The notes under the pieces are model-generated. The model saw only the letters and a program-made list of their open reading frames with translations. It had not been told where the DNA came from and ran no database searches. 22,615 nucleotides of DNA from Tepidiphilus sp. (GTDB lineage Bacteria; Pseudomonadota; Gammaproteobacteria; Burkholderiales; Rhodocyclaceae), in assembly GCA_028684345.1 (NCBI GenBank), contig JAQUGB010000002.1, positions 1 to 22,615 of the forward strand, written 5' to 3'. Positions 7,415-15,555 of the stretch are shown here, piece after piece; position 1 is the first letter of the stretch; every line of letters begins with the position of its first letter. The translations under genes were made by a program, and so were the position numbers.

Positions 7415-9025
7415 ATGGAACACTTCGACGTCCTCATCCTCGGCAGCGGCCTGGCCGGACAGAGCGTGGCGCTCAAGCTCGCCGACCAGCGAAAAGTCGC
7501 GCTCATCACCAAGCGCACCTTGATGGAGAGCGCCAGCGCCTACGCCCAAGGCGGCATCGCCGCAGTACTCGACGATGCCGACAGCATCGAAGCCCACGTT
7601 CGTGACACTCTCGTGGCCGGCGCGGGTCTGTGCGACCCGAAAGCCGTGCGCTTCGTGGTCGAACGCGGCAAGCAGGCCATCGACTGGCTGATCGCCCAAG
7701 GCGTGCCGTTCTCGCGCGACGAGCGCGGCCAGTACCATCTCACTCGCGAGGGAGGACACTCGCAGCGGCGCATCATCCACGCCGCCGACGCCACCGGCGC
7801 CGCCGTCCAGCAAACGCTCACCGAAAAGGTGAAAGCTCATCCCAACATCCAGGTGTTCGAGCAGCACATCGCGATCGATCTCATCACTGGCGCGAAGCTC
7901 GGTCGGCCCGAACTGGGTTGCCTCGGCGCTTACGTCTTCGACCGGCAGGCCGGACACGTGCGCACCTTCTCGGCCGCGCACACGGTGCTCGCCACCGGCG
8001 GTGCGGGAAAGGTCTACCTCTATTCGACCAACCCGGACACCGCCACGGGCGATGGCATCGCCATGGCCTGGCGCGCCGGCTGCCGCGTGGCGAACATGGA
8101 ATTCATCCAGTTCCATCCCACCTGCCTCTACCATCCCCACGCCAAGTCCTTCCTCATCAGCGAAGCGGTGCGCGGCGAGGGCGGCATCCTGCGGCTACCC
8201 AATGGCGAGCGATTCATGCCGAAACACGACCCGCGCGCCGAGCTCGCACCGCGTGACATCGTGGCGCGAGCCATCGACTATGAGATGAAGCGGCTCGGCA
8301 TCGAGTGCGTCTACCTCGACATCACGCACAAAGATCCAGACTGGATCCGCAGCCATTTCCCCAACATCTACGCGCGCTGCCTGGAACTGGGAATCGACAT
8401 CACCAAACAGCCGATCCCGGTGGTGCCGGCGGCGCACTATACCTGCGGCGGTGTCAAGGTCAACCTTTCCTCCCGCACCGACCTGCCGCACCTCTACGCG
8501 GTGGGCGAGTCGACCTGTACGGGGCTGCACGGCGCGAATCGCCTGGCGAGCAATTCCCTGCTCGAATGCCTCGTCTTCGGGGAAGCCGCGGTGCAAGACA
8601 TGCTGGCGCAACCTCCACGTGCGCCCCTACCGTTGCCGGACTGGGACGAGAGCCGTGTGACCGACGCCGACGAGGAAGTGGTGATCGCACACAACTGGGA
8701 CGAACTGCGCCGCTTCATGTGGGACTACGTCGGCATCGTGCGCACCACCAAGCGCCTGCAGCGGGCGATGCACCGCATCCGGCTGCTCGAGCGCGAGATC
8801 GCCGAGTACTATGCGAACTTCCGCGTCAGCAACGACCTCATCGAACTGCGCAACCTGGTGACCGTGGCCGAGCTCATCGTGCGCTGCGCCCTCAGGCGCA
8901 AGGAGAGCCGCGGACTGCATTACACCAAGGATTATCCCGAGACCCTACCGGTCGTCCGTAATACCATCCTGCGACCGCGGCGGCCGACCAGTGGCGCACC
9001 AGTACGCCAAGGCCCAACGGTCTGA
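7415..9025 (+). CDS. nadB: L-aspartate oxidase
   Basis: NadB is the flavoenzyme that oxidises L-aspartate to iminoaspartate, the first step of de novo NAD synthesis (quinolinate is then made by NadA). The 536-residue product has an N-terminal FAD-binding site DVLILGSGLAGQSVAL (5-20), ITKRTLMESASAYAQGGIAA (31-50), the family stretch REGGHSQRRIIHAADATG (111-128), substrate-domain motifs FHPTCLYH (233-240), APRDIV (278-283) and HYTCGGV (341-347), and a helical C-terminal domain. The start ATG 7415 gives MEHFDVLILG; a GTG at 7376 in frame would add 13 unconserved residues. About 17 residues beyond the usual C-terminus (after NTIL) are encoded where the gene overlaps the convergent YgfX-like gene. 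Confidence 0.97.
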   Translation: MEHFDVLILGSGLAGQSVALKLADQRKVALITKRTLMESASAYAQGGIAAVLDDADSIEAHVRDTLVAGAGLCDPKAVRFVVERGKQAIDWLIAQGVPFSRDERGQYHLTREGGHSQRRIIHAADATGAAVQQTLTEKVKAHPNIQVFEQHIAIDLITGAKLGRPELGCLGAYVFDRQAGHVRTFSAAHTVLATGGAGKVYLYSTNPDTATGDGIAMAWRAGCRVANMEFIQFHPTCLYHPHAKSFLISEAVRGEGGILRLPNGERFMPKHDPRAELAPRDIVARAIDYEMKRLGIECVYLDITHKDPDWIRSHFPNIYARCLELGIDITKQPIPVVPAAHYTCGGVKVNLSSRTDLPHLYAVGESTCTGLHGANRLASNSLLECLVFGEAAVQDMLAQPPRAPLPLPDWDESRVTDADEEVVIAHNWDELRRFMWDYVGIVRTTKRLQRAMHRIRLLEREIAEYYANFRVSNDLIELRNLVTVAELIVRCALRRKESRGLHYTKDYPETLPVVRNTILRPRRPTSGAPVRQGPTV

Positions 9026-9385
9026 CTCGGGCAAAGCGGGGAGCTCGACGAGACAAGTGGCAACGCGGCCGCCACGCCTCGGCCGCGCCTGCAGCAATAC
9101 CCAGGGACCGAAGCGGTGCACGCGTGTGCGATGACGCAGATTCTTGCCTTCGGCAAAGGAGAGGTTCCAACCAGGCCACAACCACAGCATGCCTCTCGCC
9201 GACGGGCGGCGGAACAACCGCCGAACAGAGATACCGAGAGCCGCACCGATCATGAGCGTTACCGGCCAGCGAAAGTAGAGGACGGAGAGGAAAACGCTCG
9301 CCGTGCCCAGGGTGAGCGCCAGAAAGATCGCGAACCTCGGTAGCGGCACGACGAGCCGGTGTGGCTTCATCGGGCCGCCATCCAT
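8945..9385 (-). CDS. YgfX-like (CptA-type) membrane protein
   Basis: A 146-residue protein with two hydrophobic helices near the N-terminus (about 17-37 and 40-54, FAIFLALTLGTASVFLSVLY and PVTLMIGAALGI) separated by a very short turn, then a basic stretch (RRLFRRPSAR) and a beta-rich soluble domain. The later segment FGPWVLLQARPRRG followed by VELPALPESDRWAL fits the YgfX family (a 'PwLvvL...lLPDalda..fR.LR' pattern). In Pseudomonas a ygfX-type gene also neighbours nadB. The function is uncertain; E. coli CptA/YgfX has been reported as an inner-membrane toxin affecting cytoskeletal proteins, with SdhE/CptB as partner. No sdhE is seen here. The start could also be ATG 9370. It begins 7 bases after fabF and its last 81 bp overlap nadB. 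Confidence 0.62.
   Translation of the reverse strand: MDGGPMKPHRLVVPLPRFAIFLALTLGTASVFLSVLYFRWPVTLMIGAALGISVRRLFRRPSARGMLWLWPGWNLSFAEGKNLRHRTRVHRFGPWVLLQARPRRGGRVATCLVELPALPESDRWALAYWCATGRPPRSQDGITDDR
9064..9087 (+). repeat. GC-only hairpin after nadB
   Basis: Arms CGCGGCCG (9064-9071) and CGGCCGCG (9080-9087) form a perfect 8-bp stem with an 8-base loop, starting 38 bases after the nadB stop. No T run follows, so it is not a standard intrinsic terminator. It could stabilise the nadB 3' end or pause polymerase. It also lies inside the YgfX-like coding sequence, so chance is possible in such GC-rich DNA. Confidence 0.4.
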
Positions 9386-9392
9386 CTATCAT

Positions 9393-10631
9393 TCACACCC
9401 GCTTGAAGAGCAGCGTGCCGTTGGTGCCGCCGAAGCCGAAGGAATTGGACAGCGCCGCACGGATGCGGGTGGGACGGGCGACGTTTGGGCAGTAGTCCAG
9501 GTCGCACCCCTCGCCGGGCTCTTCGAGATTGATCGTAGGCGGCACGACCTGGTGATGCAGCGCGAGCACGGTAAACACGGCCTCGACCCCACCGGCTGCA
9601 CCCAGCAGATGCCCGGTCATCGACTTGGTCGAGCTCACCAGCAGCTGCCGCGCATGCTCGCCGAATGTTCGCTTCACCGCCACCGTCTCGGCCACGTCGC
9701 CCAGCGGCGTGGAGGTGCCGTGGGCATTGATGTAGTCGATCTCGTCGGGTGCCATGCGCGCGTCTTTGAGCGCGTTGCGCATGCAGCGCATGGCCCCATC
9801 GCCATCCTCGCACGGCGCCGTCATGTGGAAGGCATCGGCGCTCATGCCATAGCCCCCCACCTCGGCGTAGATGCGTGCACCGCGGGCCTTGGCGTGCTCG
9901 TATTCTTCGAGCACCAGGACCCCGGCCCCCTCGCCAAGCACGAACCCGTCGCGGTCTTTGTCCCAGGGGCGGCTCGCACGTTCGGGCTCTTCGTTGCGCG
10001 TGGACAGCGCCTTCGCCGAAGCGAACCCGCCGATCGCCAGCGGCGTTACCGTCGATTCGGCTCCGCCGGCGATCATCACGTCGACGTCGCCGTATTGAAT
10101 CATGCGCGCCGCCTCGCCGATGCAGTGCGTGGCGGTACTGCAGGCGGTCACCATCGCCAGACACGGCCCCTTGATGCCGAAGTGAATCGACAGATGTCCG
10201 GCGATCATGTTGATGATGGTGGCAGGAATGAAGAAGGGGGAGATTCGACGCGGACCGGTTTTGAGGAATTCGCCATGCGTCTCTTCGATCATCGGCAGAC
10301 CGCCGATACCGGAGCCGATGTTGATACCTACGCGATCGGCATTCTCTTCGGTGATTTCGAGCCCCGAATCACGCATGGCCTGGATCCCAGCCGCCATCCC
10401 GTAATGAATGAAGACGTCCATACGGCGCGCCTCTTTCTTCGGGATATAGGCCTCCACATCGAATCCCTTGACCTCGCCGGCGATGCGCACCGGAAAACCG
10501 GAGGCGTCGAAACGACTGATGGGAACGATGCCGGAACGCCCGGCAACGACGTTGGCCCAAGCTTCTTCGACGGTATTACCCACCGGGGAGACGATACCCA
10601 TCCCGGTGACGACGACTCTGCGACGGGTCAA
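9393..10631 (-). CDS. fabF: 3-oxoacyl-[ACP] synthase II
   Basis: FabF elongates acyl-ACP by condensing it with malonyl-ACP and is needed for temperature control of unsaturated fatty acids. The 412-residue product has the complete active site: C164 in TACSTATH, H304 in INAHGTSTPLGD, K336 and H341 in STKSMTGHLLGAAGG. The glycine-rich C-terminus NSFGFGGTNGTLLF is intact. The start codon is TTG (10631): it gives xTRRRVVVTGMGIVSPVGN, exactly the usual FabF N-terminus, and GGAG lies a few bases upstream. No ATG gives a full-length protein. It follows acpP by 27 bp in the fab operon. Confidence 0.97.
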   Translation of the reverse strand: MTRRRVVVTGMGIVSPVGNTVEEAWANVVAGRSGIVPISRFDASGFPVRIAGEVKGFDVEAYIPKKEARRMDVFIHYGMAAGIQAMRDSGLEITEENADRVGINIGSGIGGLPMIEETHGEFLKTGPRRISPFFIPATIINMIAGHLSIHFGIKGPCLAMVTACSTATHCIGEAARMIQYGDVDVMIAGGAESTVTPLAIGGFASAKALSTRNEEPERASRPWDKDRDGFVLGEGAGVLVLEEYEHAKARGARIYAEVGGYGMSADAFHMTAPCEDGDGAMRCMRNALKDARMAPDEIDYINAHGTSTPLGDVAETVAVKRTFGEHARQLLVSSTKSMTGHLLGAAGGVEAVFTVLALHHQVVPPTINLEEPGEGCDLDYCPNVARPTRIRAALSNSFGFGGTNGTLLFKRV

Positions 10632-10658
10632 GGTTGGCTCCGTAGTCGAAAAAGGGGA

Positions 10659-10898
10659 TTATTTCTTGGCGTGGTTGGTGATGTAGTCGATGGCCTGCTG
10701 CACCGTGGTGATCTTTTCGGCGTCTTCATCCGGAATCTCGCATTCGAACTCTTCTTCCAACGCCATCACCAGTTCGACGGTGTCAAGTGAATCTGCGCCG
10801 AGATCCTCGACGAAGGAGGATTCATTCTTGATTTCGGCTTCATTGACGCCCAGCTGCTCGGCGACGATTTTCTTGACACGCTGCTCGATGTTTTCCAT
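10659..10898 (-). CDS. acpP: Acyl carrier protein
   Basis: The carrier that holds growing acyl chains through a 4'-phosphopantetheine group. The 79-residue acidic product has the attachment serine S37 in LGADSLDTVELVMALEEEF and the usual length and helical pattern. AAGGAG lies about 9 bases before the ATG. The position between fabG and fabF is the standard order. An 82-bp gap upstream holds a possible separate promoter, which would fit the need for far more ACP than enzyme. Confidence 0.99.
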   Translation of the reverse strand: MENIEQRVKKIVAEQLGVNEAEIKNESSFVEDLGADSLDTVELVMALEEEFECEIPDEDAEKITTVQQAIDYITNHAKK

Positions 10899-10936
10899 TT
10901 CAGGAAACTCCTTGAACGGGATGTGGAAAAAACGGG

Positions 10937-10966
10937 ATTATTCTACCAAAGTTGGGAAGTTTGCAA
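10937..10966 (-). promoter_or_regulatory. Possible internal promoter for acpP
   Basis: In the fabG-acpP gap the minus strand shows TTGCAA (10966-10961), then AATAAT (10942-10937) at 18-bp spacing, or the overlapping TAGAAT (10945-10940) at 15 bp. The gap is distinctly AT-richer than its surroundings. Neither pairing is ideal, so this is a tentative call. Confidence 0.35.
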
Positions 10967-10980
10967 TGGTTCGTTACACG

Positions 10981-11736
10981 TCAGGCCGCCAAGTACATGC
11001 CGCCATTGACGTGTAGTGTGACGCCGGTGACGTAAGAAGCCGCCGGCGAGGCGAGAAAGAGCACTGCCGCGGCCACTTCTTCCGGCGAACCGAACCGACC
11101 CAGGGCGATGCGACCGGCCAGGGCATCGCGGGCCTCGTCGCCGAGCGCCCGGGTCATGTCGGTGTCGATGAAACCGGGGGCGACGCAGTTCACCGTGATG
11201 CCACGGCTGCCCAGCTCGAGCGCGAGCGAGCGGCTCATGCCGGCCACGCCCGCTTTCGCCGCGGCGTAATTGGCCTGACCGGGGTTGCCCGAATGCGCCA
11301 CCACGGAGGTGAGGTTGACGATGCGGCCGTAGCGCGCCTTCATCATCCCCTTGAGCGCGAGTTTGCACAGACGGAAGGTCGCCTTGAGGTTGGTGTCGAG
11401 CACGGCATCCCACTCATCGTCCTTCATACGCAGAGCGAGGTTGTCGCGGGTGATGCCGGCGTTGTTCACCAATACGGCAATGGGGCCGTGGCGCTGTTCG
11501 ACGGTACCAATGAACGCGGCAGCAGCCGCGGCGTCGGTGACGTCGAGCCGCATCCCCTCGCCGGCGATGCCCTCGGCGCGGAACGCCTCGGAGATGGCGG
11601 CAGCCCCCTCATCGGTGGTGGCCGTGCCGATCACCTTGGCTCCTGCCTGCCCCAGGGCGAGCGCGATGGCCCGACCGATGCCGCGCGAGGCTCCCGTGAC
11701 GACGGCCGTCTGGCCGTCGAGGCGAAACTGGATCAT
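10981..11736 (-). CDS. fabG: 3-oxoacyl-[ACP] reductase
   Basis: FabG reduces 3-oxoacyl-ACP to 3-hydroxyacyl-ACP with NADPH, the first reduction of each elongation cycle. The 251-residue short-chain dehydrogenase has the cofactor motif TGASRGIG (14-21), NNAG (91-94) and the catalytic residues S144, Y157 and K161 in LTSVVAHSGNPGQANYAAAK. The C-terminus ends SYVTGVTLHVNGGMYLAA, as expected. ATG 11736 is preceded by a purine-rich ribosome site (GGGGAAG). The gene follows fabD by 18 bp in the fab operon. Confidence 0.98.
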   Translation of the reverse strand: MIQFRLDGQTAVVTGASRGIGRAIALALGQAGAKVIGTATTDEGAAAISEAFRAEGIAGEGMRLDVTDAAAAAAFIGTVEQRHGPIAVLVNNAGITRDNLALRMKDDEWDAVLDTNLKATFRLCKLALKGMMKARYGRIVNLTSVVAHSGNPGQANYAAAKAGVAGMSRSLALELGSRGITVNCVAPGFIDTDMTRALGDEARDALAGRIALGRFGSPEEVAAAVLFLASPAASYVTGVTLHVNGGMYLAA

Positions 11737-11754
11737 GTCTTCCCCTTTTCCTTG

Positions 11755-12699
11755 TCAGCCCTTGGTGCCGAGCGTCGCGAGCGCCGCACGCAGACTCGCC
11801 GCGTCGGCGAGCGCCCCGCCCTCGAGGTCCTTGACGATGCGTTTGGTGAGCGCGGCGAGCACCTTGCCGGGTCCGCATTCATAGACGTGAGTGATGCCGC
11901 GATGCGTAGCCTCTGCGATCGTCTCGATCCAGCGCACGGGGCGCCATGCCTGCTCGACGAGGGCGCGGCGAATCTCCTCGGGGTCGCGGTGTTCGGCGAC
12001 ATCGACGTTGTGCAACACGGGAATGCGCGGCGGACGCGGCACGATGGCGGCGAGACGCTCGGCAAGCCGCTCGGCGGCCGGTTTCATCAGTTCGCAGTGA
12101 AAAGGGGCGCTCACCGGCAGCGGCACGGCGCGCTTGGCTCCGGCTTCTTTGGCGAGCGCCGCGGCGCGTTCGACCGCCCCCTTGTGCCCGGCGATGACGA
12201 TCTGCCCCGGAGCATTGAGATTGGCCGGGGCGACGACACCGCCCGTCCCGGCAGCGGCCTGGCGGCAGACGGCTTCCACGGCCTCGGCATCCAGCCCCAT
12301 CACCGCGGCCATGGCACCGACGCCGGCCGGAACCGCTTCCTGCATCGCCTGGGCGCGCAACCGCACCAGGGGCAGCGCATCGGCGAACGACAGGCTTTCG
12401 GCGGCCACCAGCGCCGTATATTCCCCCAGGCTGTGTCCGGCAAGGAGCGCCGGCTCGGGGCCACCCAGGGCGCGCCAGGCACGCCACACGGCCACGCCGG
12501 CCGTGAGCATGAGGGGTTGGGTGTTGACCGTGAGCGCGAGCCTTTCGGCCGGCCCCGACTGGGCCATCTCCCACAGGTCCTCGCCGAGCACGTCGCTCGC
12601 CTCGGCAAAGGTCTCGCGGATGGCCGGCAGCCCCTCATAAGGAGCCATCATGCCGACGGACTGCGACCCTTGACCGGGGAACACGAACATGAAACGCAT
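11755..12699 (-). CDS. fabD: Malonyl-CoA:ACP transacylase
   Basis: FabD moves the malonyl group from CoA to ACP, providing the extender unit for fatty-acid synthesis. The 314-residue product begins MRFMFVFPGQGSQSVGM and has the nucleophile S90 in GHSLGEYTAL, the second active-site residue H201 in VSAPFHCELM and the oxyanion-loop FPGQGSQ. The start chosen is ATG 12699, preceded by GGAG. An open TTG codon at 12717 would add six basic residues absent from the family and would use part of the ribosome site as coding sequence. The fabH stop (12714) lies 14 bases upstream of the start. Confidence 0.97.
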   Translation of the reverse strand: MRFMFVFPGQGSQSVGMMAPYEGLPAIRETFAEASDVLGEDLWEMAQSGPAERLALTVNTQPLMLTAGVAVWRAWRALGGPEPALLAGHSLGEYTALVAAESLSFADALPLVRLRAQAMQEAVPAGVGAMAAVMGLDAEAVEAVCRQAAAGTGGVVAPANLNAPGQIVIAGHKGAVERAAALAKEAGAKRAVPLPVSAPFHCELMKPAAERLAERLAAIVPRPPRIPVLHNVDVAEHRDPEEIRRALVEQAWRPVRWIETIAEATHRGITHVYECGPGKVLAALTKRIVKDLEGGALADAASLRAALATLGTKG

Positions 12700-12713
12700 G
12701 ATTCTCCGTCTCC

Positions 12714-13679
12714 TCAATAGCGCAACAGCGCCGCACCCCAGGTGAAACCGCCGCCGATGCCCTCGAGCAAGAGGGTTTGCCCGGCGCGGATCTTGCCCTC
12801 GGCGATGCCGACGTCGAGTGCCAGCGGGATGGAAGCCGCCGAAGTGTTGCCATGCCGATCAACGGTGCTGATGACCCGCTCGAGCGGCAGACCCAGACGC
12901 TTGGCCGTGGCCTGGAGGATGCGGACGTTGGCCTGATGGGGGATCAGCCAGTCGAGCGATTCGACCGGAAGTTTGACCAGGTCGAGCACCTCGTGCGCCA
13001 CCTCGGCGAGCACCTGGACGGCGAATTTGAACACCGCCTGCCCTTCCATGCGCACGAAGGGATCTCCTTGTACTTTACCCGCGCCCACCTGCCCCGGCAC
13101 CCACAATTCGGCGTGATGTCGCCCGTCGGCGTGCAGTCGGGTGGCGAGGATGCCCGGCAGTTCATCGGCTTCGAGCACGATCGCGCCGGCCCCGTCGCCG
13201 AAGAGCACACAGGTGGAGCGATCGTTCCAGTCGAGGATGCGGGAGAAGACTTCGGCACCGACCACCAGCGCACGTCGCGCCTCCCCCAGGCGCAGGAACT
13301 TGTCGGCGAGCGCCAGCGCATAGACGAAACCGCTGCACACCGCCTGGACGTCGAACGCAGGCGCCCGATTGGTCATGCCCAGCTTGGCCTGCAAAATGGT
13401 GGCCGTACTGGGAAAAACGTAATCCGGCGTGGAAGTGGCAAGTATGAGGAGATCGATGTCGTCGGGCCGACAATCGGCCCGCTCCAGGGCATGCCGTGCG
13501 GCGATGAGGGCGAGGTCGCTCGCCATCTCCCCCTCGGCGGCGAAGTGCCGTGCAGCGATGCCGGTGCGGGTGCGAATCCATTCATCCGACGTTTCGATGC
13601 CGCGCGCGACCAGATCGTCGTTGGTGATGGACGGACCGGGCAGATGACTGCCGGTACCGATGATGCGGGAAAATCTCAT
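12714..13679 (-). CDS. fabH: 3-oxoacyl-[ACP] synthase III
   Basis: FabH starts fatty-acid synthesis by condensing acetyl-CoA with malonyl-ACP. The 321-residue product has the catalytic triad C115 (VQAVCSGFVYAL), H248 (WLIPHQANVRIL) and N278 (DRHGNTSAAS), and the C-terminal loop EGIGGGFTWGAALLRY. ATG 13679 (MRFSRIIGTGSHLPG) overlaps the plsX stop by 4 bases (ATGA), which suggests translational coupling. The open frame continues upstream, but that part lies within plsX. It sits between plsX and fabD as in the E. coli fab cluster. Confidence 0.98.
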   Translation of the reverse strand: MRFSRIIGTGSHLPGPSITNDDLVARGIETSDEWIRTRTGIAARHFAAEGEMASDLALIAARHALERADCRPDDIDLLILATSTPDYVFPSTATILQAKLGMTNRAPAFDVQAVCSGFVYALALADKFLRLGEARRALVVGAEVFSRILDWNDRSTCVLFGDGAGAIVLEADELPGILATRLHADGRHHAELWVPGQVGAGKVQGDPFVRMEGQAVFKFAVQVLAEVAHEVLDLVKLPVESLDWLIPHQANVRILQATAKRLGLPLERVISTVDRHGNTSAASIPLALDVGIAEGKIRAGQTLLLEGIGGGFTWGAALLRY

Positions 13680-14734
13680 GACAATGCCACCTCGGTGACG
13701 GGCGAGGCGGCCCGCGGCCACGCCCCTGCCATTTTTCGTTCGATGCGTTCGACCAGGCGATGCGCCGCCGCTTCGGCCGCCCGATCCAGGGCCTGACCGA
13801 AGGCATAGTCGTCGGCCCCGCCATGGCTCTTCACCACGACGCCACGCAGCCCCACCAGCACCGCTCCGTTGTAGCGGCGCGGATCGACGCGCCCCTTGAA
13901 GCGCTTGAGCACCGGATAGGCCGCCAACCCCATGAGGCGGGCGAGCAGATTGCGGTTGAATTCCTCGCGCAGGATGAGCGCGAGCATCTGCGCGAGCCCC
14001 TCGGTCGTCTTGAGGGCGACGTTGCCGACGAATCCGTCGCACACCACCACATCCGCCTGGCCGGAGTAGATGTCCTCGACGTTGCCGACGAAATTGAGGT
14101 CGGTGGTACGCAACAGCGTTGCGGCCTCCCGCACCACCTGGTTGCCTTTGATGTCTTCGGCACCGATGTTGAGCAGCCCCACCCGGGGAAGCTCCACCTG
14201 TTCGACGGCGGACACGAGCAAAGACCCCATGATGCCGAATTGACGCAGGTGCTCGGCAGTGCAATCGACGTTAGCCCCGAGATCGAGCACCCAGACGCGG
14301 CTGCCGCGCGCCGGCAGCACCGTGGCGATCGCCGGGCGATCGATGCCGGGCAGCGTCTTCAACACGAAGCGCGCGATCGACATCAGCGCTCCGGTGTTGC
14401 CCGCGGAGACCGCCGCCTGCGCCCGACCGGCCTTGATCTGCTCGATCGCCACACGCAGGGAAGAATCCTTCTTGTTACGCATGGCGGAAGTGGGCGCCTC
14501 GTCCATCTCGACGACCTGGGATGCCGGCACGAGCTCGATTCGCTCCCCGAATCGACGACGAAGGCGTCCCACCTCTGCCTCAAGCACGGATGGCTGCCCC
14601 ACTGCAAGCACGGAAACATCCGAACGCCGGCGCAGGAAAGACTCGATCGCCGGCAAGGTGACTTGCGGTCCGTGATCCCCGCCCATGCAATCCACGGCAA
14701 GCACGAACGGCTTTGCGCGCTCAGAAGCTGTCAT
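13676..14734 (-). CDS. plsX: Phosphate acyltransferase PlsX
   Basis: PlsX converts acyl-ACP to acyl-phosphate, the donor used by PlsY for glycerol-3-phosphate acylation, and so links fatty-acid to phospholipid synthesis at the membrane surface. The 352-residue product starts MTASERAKPFVLAVDCMGGD and continues HGPQVTLPAIESFL, with later conserved blocks AVSAGNTGALMSIARFVL, RPAIATVLP and VCDGFVGNVALKTTEG. All are typical and the length is normal. No Shine-Dalgarno is visible before ATG 14734, but a TGA stop in frame just upstream rules out a long extension. The 80-bp gap after rpmF shows no clear signal. Confidence 0.97.
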   Translation of the reverse strand: MTASERAKPFVLAVDCMGGDHGPQVTLPAIESFLRRRSDVSVLAVGQPSVLEAEVGRLRRRFGERIELVPASQVVEMDEAPTSAMRNKKDSSLRVAIEQIKAGRAQAAVSAGNTGALMSIARFVLKTLPGIDRPAIATVLPARGSRVWVLDLGANVDCTAEHLRQFGIMGSLLVSAVEQVELPRVGLLNIGAEDIKGNQVVREAATLLRTTDLNFVGNVEDIYSGQADVVVCDGFVGNVALKTTEGLAQMLALILREEFNRNLLARLMGLAAYPVLKRFKGRVDPRRYNGAVLVGLRGVVVKSHGGADDYAFGQALDRAAEAAAHRLVERIERKMAGAWPRAASPVTEVALS

Positions 14735-14814
14735 GATCAGTCACGATAAACGGGCAAGCGCGCACCCAGAGGCGGCACGAAGCGCGCGAGCTCATCGATC
14801 GCAAGAGAACGGGA

Positions 14815-14994
14815 TCATTCGCCGCCGACGTCGATCACTTTACGGCCGCGGTAAAAGCCGCCCGGAGTGACGTGATGACGCAGATGCACTTCCCCCGTAG
14901 TGGGATCGACGGCGATCGGCGGGTTCTTCAACGCCTGGTGCGCGCGGTGCATCCCACGCTTCGAAGGGGACTTCTTGTTCTGCTGAACGGCCAT
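14815..14994 (-). CDS. rpmF: Ribosomal protein bL32
   Basis: Small protein of the 50S subunit. This 59-residue gene starts at ATG 14994 with MAVQQNKKSPSKRGMHRAHQ, the conserved L32 N-terminus, continues ALKNPPIAVDPTTGEVHLRH and ends GGFYRGRKVIDVGGE. The zinc-ligand cysteines found in some L32 proteins are absent, as in many proteobacteria that use the C-minus form. AGAGGAG lies about 9 bases before the ATG. Position between yceD and plsX is the conserved yceD-rpmF-plsX-fab order, which ties ribosome and lipid synthesis to one promoter. Confidence 0.97.
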   Translation of the reverse strand: MAVQQNKKSPSKRGMHRAHQALKNPPIAVDPTTGEVHLRHHVTPGGFYRGRKVIDVGGE

Positions 14995-15057
14995 GACCGG
15001 ATACTCCTCTGGTTCGAACAGGCCGGACGATGCCGGCCCAAAAAGTTCAGGATTGTC

Positions 15058-15546
15058 TCACGAGCGCTTCAGTTGCGCCAAGACCGCAAAAGGAGAAAGC
15101 GCTTCACCCGCCTCCCATGGCCCTGGGGGTTCGCAGGCTTCATGCCGCGCGAACACCGGCAACTCGAGCAAAATCTCGTCTTCCACGAGCCCTGCCACGT
15201 CGAGCGCCCCTGCGAAGTGGATCGCGTCACAGGATTCATCCTCGAGCTCTTCCTCGGGGATGTCCTCGTCGGCGCGATAGAGCGACAAACGCCGCGCCAC
15301 GGCAAAAGCCCAATCCAACGGCCCCAGGCAACGCTCGCAGCGCAAAACGGCTACGCCTTGAGCGGACACATCGAGCGCAGCGCGGCCATCTTCGAGACAC
15401 GCCCCCGAGACGCGCCAGCGCACCGCCCCCAATTCGAGCACGGAAGCGGATAGGCGCGAAAAATCGCCGGATCCGAACTCGCCGCAGAGCGAATCGGCAT
15501 CCCGTGCGAACACCAGCGGATCGGGCAGGGTCACGTTTTGCGACAT
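15058..15546 (-). CDS. yceD: YceD/DUF177 family protein
   Basis: YceD is a conserved protein encoded just before rpmF in most bacteria. Plant and bacterial relatives are linked to 23S rRNA accumulation, but the mechanism is unknown. The 162-residue product has the family's paired cysteines in LRCERCLGPLDW (C70, C73), an acidic stretch (DEDIPEEELEDES, about 92-105) and the DEILLELPVFARHEAC motif near the end. The N-terminus (MSQNVTLPDPLVFARD) matches the family's usual start, so ATG 15546 is supported. It has no Shine-Dalgarno: the promoter -10 box ends only 9 bases before it, so the message would be leaderless or nearly so. It is the first gene of the fab operon. Confidence 0.92.
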   Translation of the reverse strand: MSQNVTLPDPLVFARDADSLCGEFGSGDFSRLSASVLELGAVRWRVSGACLEDGRAALDVSAQGVAVLRCERCLGPLDWAFAVARRLSLYRADEDIPEEELEDESCDAIHFAGALDVAGLVEDEILLELPVFARHEACEPPGPWEAGEALSPFAVLAQLKRS

Positions 15547-15555
15547 AAGTTCTCA

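Noticed and set aside
9303..10790. 495-codon open frame antisense to fabF, running into acpP
   Set aside because: Sequence is His/Arg/Asp-rich without any recognisable domain and crosses gene boundaries; it is a codon-bias shadow of fabF.
11293..12720. 475-codon open frame antisense to fabG and fabD
   Set aside because: Spans two well-supported genes and their junction, with no motif; a shadow frame.
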